Source of the DNA: Haloarcula hispanica ATCC 33960
Lineage (GTDB): Archaea > Halobacteriota > Halobacteria > Halobacteriales > Haloarculaceae
Reading direction: 5' to 3'
Assembly (NCBI RefSeq): GCF_000223905.1
Contig: NC_015948.1
Location: forward strand, 2,852,001 to 2,916,000
DNA: 64,000 nt
Both the position numbers and the translations under genes were made by a program. Of this stretch, positions 25,839 through 34,049 are shown one piece after another; the first letter of the stretch is position 1; each line of letters begins with the position of its first letter. Under the pieces are notes generated by a model, which saw only the letters and a program-made list of their open reading frames with translations, was not told the origin of the DNA and made no database searches.

Positions 25839-27236
25839 TCAGACCAGCGGTTCGACCAGGTCCCGGCCCGCCTCTAACAGGTCCTCGACGCGCTCCGCAC
25901 TCGACGCCTCGGCGTAGACGCGGAGCTTCGGCTCCGTTCCGGACGGGCGGACCAGCACCCACGTCCCGTCTTCGAGCCGGATTTTGAACCCGTCGACGGT
26001 GTTGATGCCGTCAACAGCGACTCCCGCCAGCGTCTCGGGCAGCGCGACTTCGAGGTCGGCGAGGACGGACTCCTTGCGGTCGTCCGGACAGTCGACGCTG
26101 ATACGGTCCTGGTGGATTTCGCCGTGTTCGTCCAGCAATCGGTCGACACGAGCGTCAAGCGGTTCCTCGCGTTCGGCTGCGGCGGCGACCAGCGCCACCA
26201 GCACGCCGTCCTTGTTCCGCAGGTGGTCCGGCAGGCCGAAGCCGCCGGACTCCTCGCCGCCGAACAGCGCGTCGTGCTCGGCCATCGCCTCGGCGACCCA
26301 CTTGAAGCCGACGGCGACCTCGTGGACGGACTGACCGTGGGCCTCGGCGACGCGGTCGACGATGCTGGACGTCGAGACCGTCCGAACCACGTCGCCTGTC
26401 CCGTCTTCGAGCAGGAAGTCGTACATCGCGGCGAAAAACAGGTTGGGGTCCAGATAGCCCCGCTCGGGCGTGACGACGCCGATGCGGTCGGCGTCGCCGT
26501 CGTTGATGATTCCCAGCGCAGCGTCGCCGTCGCTGACTTCCGCCACCAGTCCCTCGGCGTTCTCCGCCGACGGTTCGGGCGACCCGCCGCCAAAGTCGGG
26601 GTCCTGTTCGCAGTTGAGTCGGGTCACGTCAGCGCCGGCGTCGGCGAGGAGGGCGTCGGTGACGCCGCGGCCGCTCCCGTACAGCGCGTCGTAGGCGACC
26701 GGGAGGCCGTCGAGGTCGGCGTCGACGAACGACAGCGCGTGCTCGTGGTACGGCCCGATCAGGTCCTCCTCCGTTCGCTCGCCCCACTCGTCCTCGGGCA
26801 GCGGGTCGAGCACGGCGAGGTTCTCCTCGAAGGCGGCCGTCCAGTCCGGCAGCGCCGGCGACCCGTCGCCGGGAATGAACTTCACGCCGTTGTACTCCGG
26901 GGGATTGTGGCTGGCCGTAATCTGGAGCGCCCCTGCGAGGTCGCGGTCTTTCACCGTCCAGGCGACAATCGGCGTCGGCGTGTCCCGGTCCGGCAAGAGC
27001 ACGTCGAAGCCGTTCGCGCGCAGGACGTGTGCGAGTTCGTCAGCGAACCCGGGCGAGGTCTCGCGGGCGTCGTATCCGATGGCGACGGTCCCGGTCGCCC
27101 CGCGTTCCTGCAGGGTGGTGGCGACGGCCTGTCCCACCATCCGGACCCGCGGCTTCGTGAACACGTCCAGCGTCGCCCGCCAGCCGTCCGTCCCGAAGGC
27201 GATCGCACCTGCGTCGACATCCGCGTCGTTGTCCAT
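25839..27236 (-). CDS. Phosphoglucomutase/phosphomannomutase family protein
   Basis: A 465-aa alpha-D-phosphohexomutase. The start AFGTDGWRATLDVFTK, active-site Ser in ITASHNPPEYNGVKF, metal loop GIINDGDADRIGVV, sugar loop GGEESGGFG and C-terminal phosphate loop VRPSGTEPKLRVYAE are all present, so it should be active. It interconverts hexose-1- and 6-phosphates; Glc versus Man preference cannot be told. A second family member lies at 30212-31528. It is convergent with the RDD gene, the stops almost touching. Confidence 0.93.
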   Translation of the reverse strand: MDNDADVDAGAIAFGTDGWRATLDVFTKPRVRMVGQAVATTLQERGATGTVAIGYDARETSPGFADELAHVLRANGFDVLLPDRDTPTPIVAWTVKDRDLAGALQITASHNPPEYNGVKFIPGDGSPALPDWTAAFEENLAVLDPLPEDEWGERTEEDLIGPYHEHALSFVDADLDGLPVAYDALYGSGRGVTDALLADAGADVTRLNCEQDPDFGGGSPEPSAENAEGLVAEVSDGDAALGIINDGDADRIGVVTPERGYLDPNLFFAAMYDFLLEDGTGDVVRTVSTSSIVDRVAEAHGQSVHEVAVGFKWVAEAMAEHDALFGGEESGGFGLPDHLRNKDGVLVALVAAAAEREEPLDARVDRLLDEHGEIHQDRISVDCPDDRKESVLADLEVALPETLAGVAVDGINTVDGFKIRLEDGTWVLVRPSGTEPKLRVYAEASSAERVEDLLEAGRDLVEPLV

Positions 27237-27374
27237 ATCTCGCGGTTCTCAGCCCCTCGACAAAAAATCACGCCCCATCGCAAAACTGTCACTTCACGGC
27301 TACCGACGGGAAGAGGTGAGCCTCGGCATCTGAGGCGGTAGCGCTGCTAATTCTTCAGTTGTATCGATAGCGGT

Positions 27375-27659
27375 TCAGATATCGAAGTCAGCTTCGGCGT
27401 CGCTGGATTCGACGAGCCGTTCCTTCTCCGCTCTAGAGTACTGCTTAATCTCGTACTCACGGCTCATCGCCGCGGACTGTGAGTCAAACGGTTCGACGTG
27501 AATCAGCTCAACCGGGGTTCGGCCGCGCGTGTACTTCGCGCCGTCGCCGGCGTCGTGTTCGCGGACGCGGCGTTCCACATCGGTCGTGTAACCGGTGTAA
27601 AACGTGTTGTCGCTACAACGGAGGACGTACACGTGGTAAGGGCTCCGCGCGGTAGTCAT
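27375..27659 (-). CDS. GIY-YIG domain protein (YhbQ/UPF0213-like)
   Basis: A 94-aa stand-alone GIY-YIG domain. VYVLRCSDNTFYTGYTTDVE replaces the GIY...YIG strands, the catalytic Arg is in ERRVREH and the metal-binding Glu in MSREYEIKQYSRAEKERLV. Such short proteins are DNA-nuclease relatives of UvrC's N-terminal domain and may act in repair. It is followed upstream at 27 bp by a zinc-finger micro-protein on the same strand. Confidence 0.9.
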   Translation of the reverse strand: MTTARSPYHVYVLRCSDNTFYTGYTTDVERRVREHDAGDGAKYTRGRTPVELIHVEPFDSQSAAMSREYEIKQYSRAEKERLVESSDAEADFDI

Positions 27660-27686
27660 CGCACGATGCTGGTGGCCCAGTGGGCC

Positions 27687-27836
27687 TCACACTTTTTGGG
27701 CGCGCTCTCTCGATACCTCGGCAATGCCAGCGTTTGCCGAGCAGTTGGGACACGCCCGGATGTGTCCGCGTTCATCCGCGAACACTCGGGCGAACTGGTC
27801 TGAGACGTGCGCGCCGCAATGATCACATTCAGGCAT
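27687..27836 (-). CDS. 49-residue zinc-finger micro-protein (DUF7563-like), paralogue A
   Basis: From ATG 27836 it reads MPECDHCGAHVSDQFARVFA, then DERGHIRACPNCSAN and a basic/helical tail, stop at 27687. CxxC and CxxC are spaced as in a treble-clef zinc finger. The start and FARVF segment are those of the haloarchaeal DUF7563 type (memory). A related gene is at 31636-31794. It lies 27 bp upstream of the GIY-YIG gene on the same strand, so the two may be co-expressed. A palindrome is centred about 70 bp upstream of its start. Confidence 0.85.
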   Translation of the reverse strand: MPECDHCGAHVSDQFARVFADERGHIRACPNCSANAGIAEVSRERAQKV

Positions 27837-27898
27837 CGTGTTCGTCGGCGACACCACCGCCGACGTATACGCGTACGCGCGTTGTTCCCATAGCTCTT

Positions 27899-27916
27899 TA
27901 CCCAAATACTTGGGTA
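27899..27916. promoter_or_regulatory. Perfect inverted repeat TACCCAA-N4-TTGGGTA
   Basis: Two 7-bp arms separated by ATAC, lying between the zinc-finger gene (start 27836) and the end of larB (27939). It is about 65-80 bp upstream of the zinc-finger ATG on the minus strand. This is the form and size of an operator for a dimeric repressor, but a larB terminator is equally possible; no binding protein is identified. Confidence 0.5.
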
Positions 27917-27938
27917 TGTCTGCAGTTGGCGTAGATAT

Positions 27939-28712
27939 CTACGTCCGTGCATCGTCGAGCTGTCTGGCGATTAGGCCGGCCTGCGTCCCGGCGGTGAAGC
28001 CGGCGTCGATGTTCACGACGGAGAGGGCAGTGCAGGACTGGAGCAACCCCGAGAGGGCCGCCTCGCCCTCACCGCCGTGGCCGTAGCCGGTCGAGACGGG
28101 CAATCCGATGACCGGCACGTCCACGAGCCCGGCGATGACCGTCGGGAGCGCGCCTTCGCGACCCGCCGCGACGATGAGCACGTCATGGTCCCGGAACCTA
28201 TCGACCGCGTCTATCGTCCGGGCGAGGCTCGCGACGCCGACGTCGTCGATACGGGCCACGGTCGCGCCCATCTCCTCGGCGATGAGCGCGGCCTCACCGG
28301 CCGGAACGGCGTCGGAGGTCCCGGCCGTGACGATGCCGACTGACGCGTCCAGCGACGGGCGCTCAAAGGCGGGCGTCGTCGCCACCAGCCAGTTCGAGCG
28401 GTCGTCCCAGCGAACTGTCGCATCTGGGGCGGTTTCGTCCAACCGTTCCCGAACGGTCGTCGCAGTTGCCGTGTCGAGCCGCGTCACGATAGCCCGCCCC
28501 GTCGTTTCGATAGCTGTCACCGCAAGCTCCGCTACTTCCGCCGGCGTCTTCCCATCTGCAAGGACAGCCTCGGGAACACCGGCACGGTCCTCCCGAGCGG
28601 CGTCGAACCGACCGGCCCCGCTGGTCGCGTAGCCCGCAAGCGCCGCCTCGGCCTCTACCGGGGAGAGGTCACCCGCCGCAACCGAATCGAGTATGTCGCG
28701 CATAGGACCCAT
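27939..28712 (-). CDS. larB: LarB-type PurE-fold protein
   Basis: A 257-aa protein with an N-terminal helical domain (VAAGDLSPVEAEAALAGYAT) and a PurE-like Rossmann domain from about residue 120 (SVGIVTAGTSDAVPAGEAAL, DVPVIGLPVSTGYGHGGEGE). This layout is LarB, which carboxylates the pyridinium ring of nicotinic acid adenine dinucleotide for the nickel-pincer cofactor of lactate racemase. larC and larE are not next to it, so the assignment rests on fold and length. Start could be either of two ATGs (28712 or 28703). Confidence 0.82.
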   Translation of the reverse strand: MGPMRDILDSVAAGDLSPVEAEAALAGYATSGAGRFDAAREDRAGVPEAVLADGKTPAEVAELAVTAIETTGRAIVTRLDTATATTVRERLDETAPDATVRWDDRSNWLVATTPAFERPSLDASVGIVTAGTSDAVPAGEAALIAEEMGATVARIDDVGVASLARTIDAVDRFRDHDVLIVAAGREGALPTVIAGLVDVPVIGLPVSTGYGHGGEGEAALSGLLQSCTALSVVNIDAGFTAGTQAGLIARQLDDART

Positions 28713-28991
28713 TCAGTGATACGGCCACTCCTATCCGTCGGTCCGAGGCGAACGTATCGCCCGTTTCAGGGCCGACCTGTGCGAGCGCGCGTGAGCGACG
28801 CTCGGCCGGAGTAACGCAACAATAGCCGTCTAGCACAGCCGAAAGCACGGATTCTGATGGGTTACAGAGGACACGATTGCGGATTTATAAGGGGTTATGT
28901 GTCGTATAATGCCTCAAACTGCCGGTAATAGGGTCGAGAGCGAACTAATTGGAGAAAGTATATAAGTAACCCCCGTCGATACCTCGTCTGT
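28713..28991. other. Intergenic region with two TATA-like boxes
   Basis: About 280 bp between larB and the histone-fold gene. The left half is GC-rich with no feature. TTTATAAGG at 28884-28892 and TATATAAG at 28959-28966 are two well-formed TATA boxes on the plus strand. Only the second is correctly spaced for the histone-fold gene; the first would start RNA about 75 nt earlier. Confidence 0.55.
28959..28966 (+). promoter_or_regulatory. TATA box of the histone-fold gene
   Basis: TATATAAG, centred about 29 bp before the ATG at 28992, preceded by purine-rich GGAGAAAG as a possible BRE. The spacing predicts a leaderless transcript. Confidence 0.75.
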
Positions 28992-29159
28992 ATGGCAGAC
29001 CTAATCGTCAAAGCCGCCGTTAAGGAAGAGCTCAACGACATGAACGTAGCGTCCGACTTCTACGACGCACTCGACGAGGAAGTCGAAGAGCTGCTCCAGG
29101 ACGCAGCCCGCCGAGCCGACGAGAACGACCGGAAGACGGTCCAGCCGCGCGACCTGTAA
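28992..29159 (+). CDS. 55-residue histone-fold protein
   Basis: MADLIVKAAVKEELNDMNVA, then a long helix (SDFYDALDEEVEELLQDAAR) and RADENDRKTVQPRDL, stop at 29159. The last part is the histone-fold signature (AaxRAxxNdRkTVqpxDl), matching the C-terminal half of archaeal histones and DUF1931-type proteins. At 55 residues it is shorter than the 67-aa single histone and lacks a full first helix, and it is acidic. It could dimerise as a DNA-binding or transcription-related factor. A strong leaderless promoter suggests high expression. Its size makes it easy to miss. Confidence 0.85.
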   Translation: MADLIVKAAVKEELNDMNVASDFYDALDEEVEELLQDAARRADENDRKTVQPRDL

Positions 29160-29206
29160 GGTCGTTTCAAGCAGCGCATTTTTTGACGCACGCCGATCAG
29201 CGACAG

Positions 29207-29893
29207 CTATTCCGATAGCGCTCGGACGGTGACGCCGTCAGTAGTGCCGACGTGGATTTCGTCGGCCATGTCGACGAACAGCCCGTGCTCGACGACGCCG
29301 GGGAGTGCGGCGAGGTCGCTGGCGAGCGCGGCGGGGTCGTCGATGGGGCCGAAGTCACAGTCGAGCACGAGGTTCCCGTTGTCGGTGACGACGGGGCCGT
29401 CCTTGCGCTCTGCACGGCGAAGTGTCGGGTCGCCACCTAGATCATCGACTGCTTCGGCGACCGTCGAGCGGGCCATCGGAAGTACCTCGACCGGCACCGG
29501 CACCGAGAGCGACTCGGCCTCTTTGGTCGGGTCGGCGACGACGAGGAAGCGGTCAGCGCTCGCGTCGACGATCTTCTCCCGGGCGTGGGCTGCTCCGCCA
29601 CCTTTGACGAGGTTGCCGCCGGCCACCTCGTCGGCCCCGTCGATAGCGAGGTCGACCGACACGTCGTCGAGGTCCGCCAGCGGGATGCCACAGTCCCGGG
29701 CCAGCTGACGGGACTGAAATGACGTCGGGACGCCGACGACATCGAGTCCTGCGTCGACCGCTCGCCCGATAGCGCGGATAGCGTGGGCCGCTGTCGACCC
29801 CGTGCCAAGGCCGACGGCCATGCCGTCCTCGACTGCCTCGGCCGCCGATTCCCCCGCTGCCTGTTTCGCCGCGTCAGAGCCGCCCTGTTTCAT
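29207..29893 (-). CDS. rpiA: Ribose-5-phosphate isomerase A
   Basis: A 228-aa protein. GLGTGSTAAHAIRAIGRA, DLAIDGADEV and LVKGGGAAHAREKIV are the phosphate-binding and catalytic motifs of RpiA, including the catalytic base Asp/Glu in DGADE. It interconverts ribose-5-phosphate and ribulose-5-phosphate for nucleotide synthesis. ATG 29893 (MKQGGSDAAKQ) is chosen; longer readings run into the promoter of the divergent zinc micro-protein gene at 29952. It is convergent with the histone-fold gene. Confidence 0.95.
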   Translation of the reverse strand: MKQGGSDAAKQAAGESAAEAVEDGMAVGLGTGSTAAHAIRAIGRAVDAGLDVVGVPTSFQSRQLARDCGIPLADLDDVSVDLAIDGADEVAGGNLVKGGGAAHAREKIVDASADRFLVVADPTKEAESLSVPVPVEVLPMARSTVAEAVDDLGGDPTLRRAERKDGPVVTDNGNLVLDCDFGPIDDPAALASDLAALPGVVEHGLFVDMADEIHVGTTDGVTVRALSE

Positions 29894-29951
29894 GTGCGGT
29901 GGGTCGACAGACGCGGACAAAACGTTTGTTCTCCCGGCCGCAAGCGTCAGT

Positions 29952-30128
29952 ATGGCCGACTGCACGTACTGCGGCTGTTCCGTCGAGGCCCACGACCCCG
30001 TCTACATCAGCGAGACACCCGACGGGAAGCCGACAACGCAGTTCTGCAACTACGGCTGCCTCTCGGCTCACATCGACGAAGCGGGGCTGACGACCGGGAC
30101 GGCCTGCGAGTGGGCGCCGACACAGTAG
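29952..30128 (+). CDS. 58-residue zinc-finger micro-protein
   Basis: The protein reads MADCTYCGCSVEAHDPVYIS, then PTTQFCNYGCLSAHIDEAG and ends CEWAPTQ. Four to six cysteines in CxxCxC and CNYGC form a likely zinc site. The pattern C-x2-C ... FCxxxCL is typical of TRASH-like or FCS-type zinc fingers seen in haloarchaeal micro-proteins. It is divergent from rpiA (58 bp between starts) and 84 bp before the phosphohexomutase gene. Function unknown. Confidence 0.8.
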   Translation: MADCTYCGCSVEAHDPVYISETPDGKPTTQFCNYGCLSAHIDEAGLTTGTACEWAPTQ

Positions 30129-30211
30129 CGGAACGGCATCGGCACTACCGTCCCGAAGTACCTGTCCGATGCCGGATGGATTTTAGGGGCGGCCCGCCCC
30201 AGAGAGCAGTA

Positions 30212-31528
30212 ATGACACAGTTCGGAACGAGCGGGATTCGGGGTCCCGTCGGCGAGACAGTCACGGCCGAGGTGGCGCTTTCGGTGGGGCGGGCGCTTGG
30301 CATCGACTGCGAGCGGGTGGTCGTGGGCCGGGACCCGCGAGCGAGCGGCGAGTACCTGCAGGCGGCGCTGGTGGCCGGGCTCCGAGAGAGCGGCGTCGAC
30401 GTGGTCGACCTCGGCGGTGCGGCGACGCCGACTATCGGACGGGCGGTGGCATGGCAGGACGCCGACGCCGGGGTTGCAGTGACGGCGAGCCACAACCCGC
30501 CCCAGGACAACGGTATCAAGCTCTGGCAGCCCAGCGGGCAAGCCTTCGACGCGGACCTGCGGGAGACGATTGAACAGCGACTGGACGAGGATGCGTTCCA
30601 GCCAGCGGCGTGGGACGAGAGCGGCGACATCGAGTCCCGGGATGCCAGCCAGCGCCACGTCGAGGCGCTGGTCGCGGAAATCGGCGAACTGGACCTCGAC
30701 AGCCACGTCGTCGTCGATCTGGGCAACGGCGCGGGTCGAGTCAGCGTCGACGCGCTTTCGGCGCTGGGCTGCTCCGTCGAGACGCTCAACGGTCAGCCCG
30801 ACGGCGCGTTCCCGGGTCGGCCCTCGGAGCCGAAAGCCGAGAACTGCGAGTCACTGGCGACGCTAGTGGCCGAATCAGACGCCGACCTCGGGATCGCACA
30901 CGACGGCGACGCCGACCGGATGCGGGCGGTTTCGGCCGACGGGACCTTCCTCTCGGGCGACGTGTTGCTGGCCGTGTTCGCCCGTACTGCGGCGTCACCG
31001 GGCGAGCGGGTCGCCGTCCCGGTTGATACAAGCCTCGCCGTCGAGGACCACCTCAGCGATATCGACGTGGCCGTCGAGTACACCCCGGTCGGGGACGTGT
31101 ATGTCGCCGAGGCCGCGAGCGAGGACGGGGTCGCTTTCGGCGGCGAGCCGAGCGGCGCGTGGATCTGGCCCGAGCGAACGCTGTGTCCGGACGGGCCGCT
31201 GGCGGCCTGTACCGCCGCAACGCTGGACAGCGAGCGCCCGCTGGGCGACCGCGCCGCCGATGTGCCGGAGTACCCCATTCGCCGGGATAGCGTCGAAACC
31301 GACCAGAAGGAGACTGTGATGGACCGCGTTCGAGAGACGGTGACTGACGCCTACGACGACGTGACGACGCTCGACGGGGTCCGGGTCGACCTCGGCGACG
31401 CGTGGTTCCTCCTGCGGGCCAGCGGGACCCAGCCGCTCGTTCGGATCACCGCCGAGGCCCGCGACCCAGACCGTGCTGACGCGGTGTTCGAGGAGGCACG
31501 GGCGCGCCTGACAGACGCAGTAGTCTAG
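30212..31528 (+). CDS. glmM: Phosphohexomutase, likely phosphoglucosamine mutase
   Basis: A 438-aa alpha-D-phosphohexomutase. MTQFGTSGIRGPVGETVTAE, active Ser in VAVTASHNPPQDNGIKLW, metal loop GIAHDGDADRMRAV, sugar loop FGGEPSGAWI and phosphate loop LRASGTQPLVRITAEARD are complete. GEPSG in the sugar loop and length near 440 residues favour the GlmM group over PGM; this remains a prediction. GATTTTAGG upstream is a likely TATA box. It is a paralogue of the enzyme at 25839-27236. Confidence 0.9.
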   Translation: MTQFGTSGIRGPVGETVTAEVALSVGRALGIDCERVVVGRDPRASGEYLQAALVAGLRESGVDVVDLGGAATPTIGRAVAWQDADAGVAVTASHNPPQDNGIKLWQPSGQAFDADLRETIEQRLDEDAFQPAAWDESGDIESRDASQRHVEALVAEIGELDLDSHVVVDLGNGAGRVSVDALSALGCSVETLNGQPDGAFPGRPSEPKAENCESLATLVAESDADLGIAHDGDADRMRAVSADGTFLSGDVLLAVFARTAASPGERVAVPVDTSLAVEDHLSDIDVAVEYTPVGDVYVAEAASEDGVAFGGEPSGAWIWPERTLCPDGPLAACTAATLDSERPLGDRAADVPEYPIRRDSVETDQKETVMDRVRETVTDAYDDVTTLDGVRVDLGDAWFLLRASGTQPLVRITAEARDPDRADAVFEEARARLTDAVV

Positions 31529-31635
31529 AGCCTGAAACAGGAGTCCCGGCAAAACAACGGTTGGTAGCGAGTGCAGCCGGCGAGGAAAACGTCCCCGCAA
31601 CCGTCAGGTCACAGGGCGGCAGTTCCTGATCGGTT

Positions 31636-31794
31636 CTATCCGCGACGTGTGGACCGGGCCTCACGGACGTCTGCCCCGTCGCGAATCTTGTCCTCGCACT
31701 GCGGACAGACCCTGGGCTTTTCGACCCCGTTCGGCGTGAACACACGCGCGTAGTCAGCCGTTACAAAATTACCGCAGTTCTGGCATTCCGGCAT
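31636..31794 (-). CDS. 52-residue zinc-finger micro-protein (DUF7563-like), paralogue B
   Basis: From ATG 31794 it reads MPECQNCGNFVTADYARVFT, then PNGVEKPRVCPQC and a charged tail (EDKIRDGADVREARSTRRG), stop at 31636. Same arrangement as the gene at 27687-27836 (MPEC..CG..V...ARVF...CP.C), about 4 kb away. A treble-clef-like zinc site is likely. It has no close neighbours on its strand. Confidence 0.82.
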   Translation of the reverse strand: MPECQNCGNFVTADYARVFTPNGVEKPRVCPQCEDKIRDGADVREARSTRRG

Positions 31795-31998
31795 ACAACC
31801 CTGTATGTGGGTCATACCCTCTTAATTGTTGTTGGTCTGGTAAGAGTTGACATACGGGGTGTTGGCGTCGCTGCCGGGTGAAAACACCGTTTCATTCGAG
31901 AGGGAGGGACGCCATCGGGGTGTTCGATGGGCGAAGTAGTGTCGGCCGGCTGCCACAATTTCATCGGAGGAGCGGCGGATTCAGGAGCGCGTGTCCGG

Positions 31999-32583
31999 TT
32001 ACTCCTCGAAGGAACTGGTGATGGTTCCGTCCTCGGACAGTTCGATGACACCGTCGAAGAGTTCCCGGAACGCCGCGACCGTCTCCTCGTCGTGGACCTC
32101 GTCGGCAAGGTGGAACATCCCGACGGCGTCGTACTCCGCAAGCAGGTCGAGGATGTCTTCGACGGCCGAGAGCGCGCCGTCCTCGTCGGCGTAGTAGATG
32201 AGTTCCGTCAGGGAGTCGAACGTTACGCGGAGTTTCCCGTCGTGTTCCTGCAAGAACGTCTCGGTCTCCGAGACGATGCCGGACAGGTCGTCCGGGGCAG
32301 AAACGTACCGAACCCCCTCGGAGCGGCGACGGGTATAGCCGCGTTCGACCGACAGCGTGTCGAGGATGGTCGCCTTCGACTCGTCAACCTCGTAGTACTC
32401 CAGTTTCTGCTTGACCTCTCGGGCGGTGGTCCGGGTCGAGATGACGAGCATCGAATCCGTGTCGGTTGCGAGGAAATCCGTGTCGAGTCGGTCCGTCTCG
32501 CCGGTACTCGGATGCAGGAGCAGTACCCCTGTGCCACCCGGAACGGTCTCCGGTGCGTTGTCGATAGCCAGCGTATACTCCAT
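31999..32583 (-). CDS. KaiC/RecA-fold-like protein without a P-loop
   Basis: A 194-aa haloarchaeal protein (DUF7090-like, from memory). The layout mimics KaiC/RadA-type signalling ATPases: a first strand VLLLHPSTGETDRLDTDF in place of Walker A, a strand MLVISTRTTAREVKQKLEYY, a KATILDTLSVERGYTRR segment and RVTFDSLTELIYYADED in the Walker B position. No GxxGxGKT is present, so ATP binding is doubtful. ATG 32583 chosen. It sits 46 bp after the DUF2391-type gene end, same strand. A regulatory role is only inferred from relatives. Confidence 0.72.
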   Translation of the reverse strand: MEYTLAIDNAPETVPGGTGVLLLHPSTGETDRLDTDFLATDTDSMLVISTRTTAREVKQKLEYYEVDESKATILDTLSVERGYTRRRSEGVRYVSAPDDLSGIVSETETFLQEHDGKLRVTFDSLTELIYYADEDGALSAVEDILDLLAEYDAVGMFHLADEVHDEETVAAFRELFDGVIELSEDGTITSSFEE

Positions 32584-32629
32584 ATGCACATCAAGGAGAG
32601 TGGCACCCAATTAAGTGTGCGGGTCGCGG

Positions 32630-33067
32630 TCAGAACACGCTGTCCGCCGTCGCAGCCCCGACGACGCTGAAAATCGCACCGACGATGATCGCCTTCAGGG
32701 TCGTCAGAGTGACGGCCATCGGCGTCGGGTCCGCCAGAATCCCGCCGTCGACGAGAAACGTGTCCGGGGCGGTCAAAGCTGTCGCGAGGATGGCGACCGA
32801 ACCGAACGCTACAATCATCAGCGAGACGAACCGGACTGGAATACCGGCCACCTCCGCCTCGGTGTCGATGTCTCGGCCGGCGTCGGCCTTGTACAGCGCC
32901 CCGTAGCCGATAGCGAACACGATACCGACGACGACTACCGCGTGATACCAGGACATATTCTCGGCCAGCACCCACACCTCCTCAGTCACGACGAACGGCC
33001 CCGCGAGCAGGAACCCCCCGACGAGCTGCTGGGCAGTGTCCGCAACGCGGTATCGTCGTCGAACCAT
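32630..33067 (-). CDS. Integral membrane protein, DUF2391 family
   Basis: A 145-aa protein with four predicted helices. VADTAQQLVGGFLLAGPFVV and TEEVWVLAENMSWYHAVVVV match the DUF2391 (TIGR02587) family. ATG 33067 is chosen because the longer open frame upstream is not membrane-like. No function is established for the family. It is followed by the KaiC-like gene on the same strand, possibly as a unit. Confidence 0.78.
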   Translation of the reverse strand: MVRRRYRVADTAQQLVGGFLLAGPFVVTEEVWVLAENMSWYHAVVVVGIVFAIGYGALYKADAGRDIDTEAEVAGIPVRFVSLMIVAFGSVAILATALTAPDTFLVDGGILADPTPMAVTLTTLKAIIVGAIFSVVGAATADSVF

Positions 33068-33331
33068 ACGGGGTTGCCGTGCCGTCAGTACGAAAGCCTC
33101 CCGGTCCAGTACCGTCCGACAGGAGCCACGCCCGGTCACCGCGGGGCGGTTCACGGCCGTCACTCTCGTTTCAACTGGACCAAAATTACGCTGCCGTCTG
33201 TCGGTTTCCATGTGAAGGAAGGGGGTACAGCAGCTGGGTACAGACGGAAAATCGCGACATCATCGGCTGATTCGGGCCACAGATAAAAACGTTTCGTCCC
33301 TCAACCGATAGGTCGAGCGGGCCGCGACCGC
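33068..33331. other. Intergenic region, no gene seen
   Basis: About 260 bp upstream of the DUF2391 gene and downstream of upp. CAGATAAAAACGTTTCG near 33280 is AT-rich and may belong to upp termination or a promoter for the minus-strand pair. No open frame with the acidic bias of neighbours was found. Confidence 0.4.
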
Positions 33332-34009
33332 TTACGTCGTCCGGAAAGCCCGGTCACCGGCGTCGCCGAGTCCCGGAACGATGAACCCGTCCTCGTCGAG
33401 TTCGTCGTCGATAGCGACGCTGATGATGTCTGCGTCCGACTGGGACTCCGAGACGCGGACGATACCCTCCGGCGCGGAAACCGCAGCCAGAACGAGCAGG
33501 TTCTCCGGTTCGGTCTTCTCTGAGGTGATGTAGTCGAGCACCGTCGTCATCGTCGACCCGGTCGCAAGCATCGGGTCCGCGATGATGACGGTGTCATCCT
33601 CGGTGATTTCGGGCAGTTTGACGTAGTCGACCGAGATGGGGAACTCGCCGTCGTCGTTCATCCCGGCTTCCTCGTCGCGGCTGGCAGAAATGACGCCCTG
33701 CCTGGCGCGGGGGAACGCCTTGAGCAGTCCCTCGACGAACGGCGTCGCCGCACGAAGGACGTTGACGATGACCACGTCATCGAGTCCCTTGACGCGTTCG
33801 CCCATCATCGTAGTCAGCGGCGTCTGGACCTCCGTGTACTCGGTCTCCATCCGACCGTCGATGATCTCGTAGCCACAGATGCGGCCGAGACGGACCAGTC
33901 CCTTCCGGAACGCGACCTGTTCGGTCTCGACGTTTCGTATCCGTGTCAGTTCATCTCGCGCCAGCGCGTGCGTGACGACGGAGGCGTCGCCGCGCTGTTC
34001 GATTGGCAT
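33332..34009 (-). CDS. upp: Uracil phosphoribosyltransferase
   Basis: A 225-aa type I PRTase. The PRPP motif is [20 protein letters not shown] and the uracil-recognition end is [13 protein letters not shown]. It salvages uracil to UMP. It lies 40 bp downstream of the TRAP permease gene on the same strand with no clear promoter between, suggesting co-transcription; whether the transporter carries a pyrimidine-related substrate is open. Confidence 0.96.
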   Translation of the reverse strand: MPIEQRGDASVVTHALARDELTRIRNVETEQVAFRKGLVRLGRICGYEIIDGRMETEYTEVQTPLTTMMGERVKGLDDVVIVNVLRAATPFVEGLLKAFPRARQGVISASRDEEAGMNDDGEFPISVDYVKLPEITEDDTVIIADPMLATGSTMTTVLDYITSEKTEPENLLVLAAVSAPEGIVRVSESQSDADIISVAIDDELDEDGFIVPGLGDAGDRAFRTT

Positions 34010-34049
34010 ATCGTGCCCGTTGACCCCCGATGGGTTAAACGGTTCTCAC

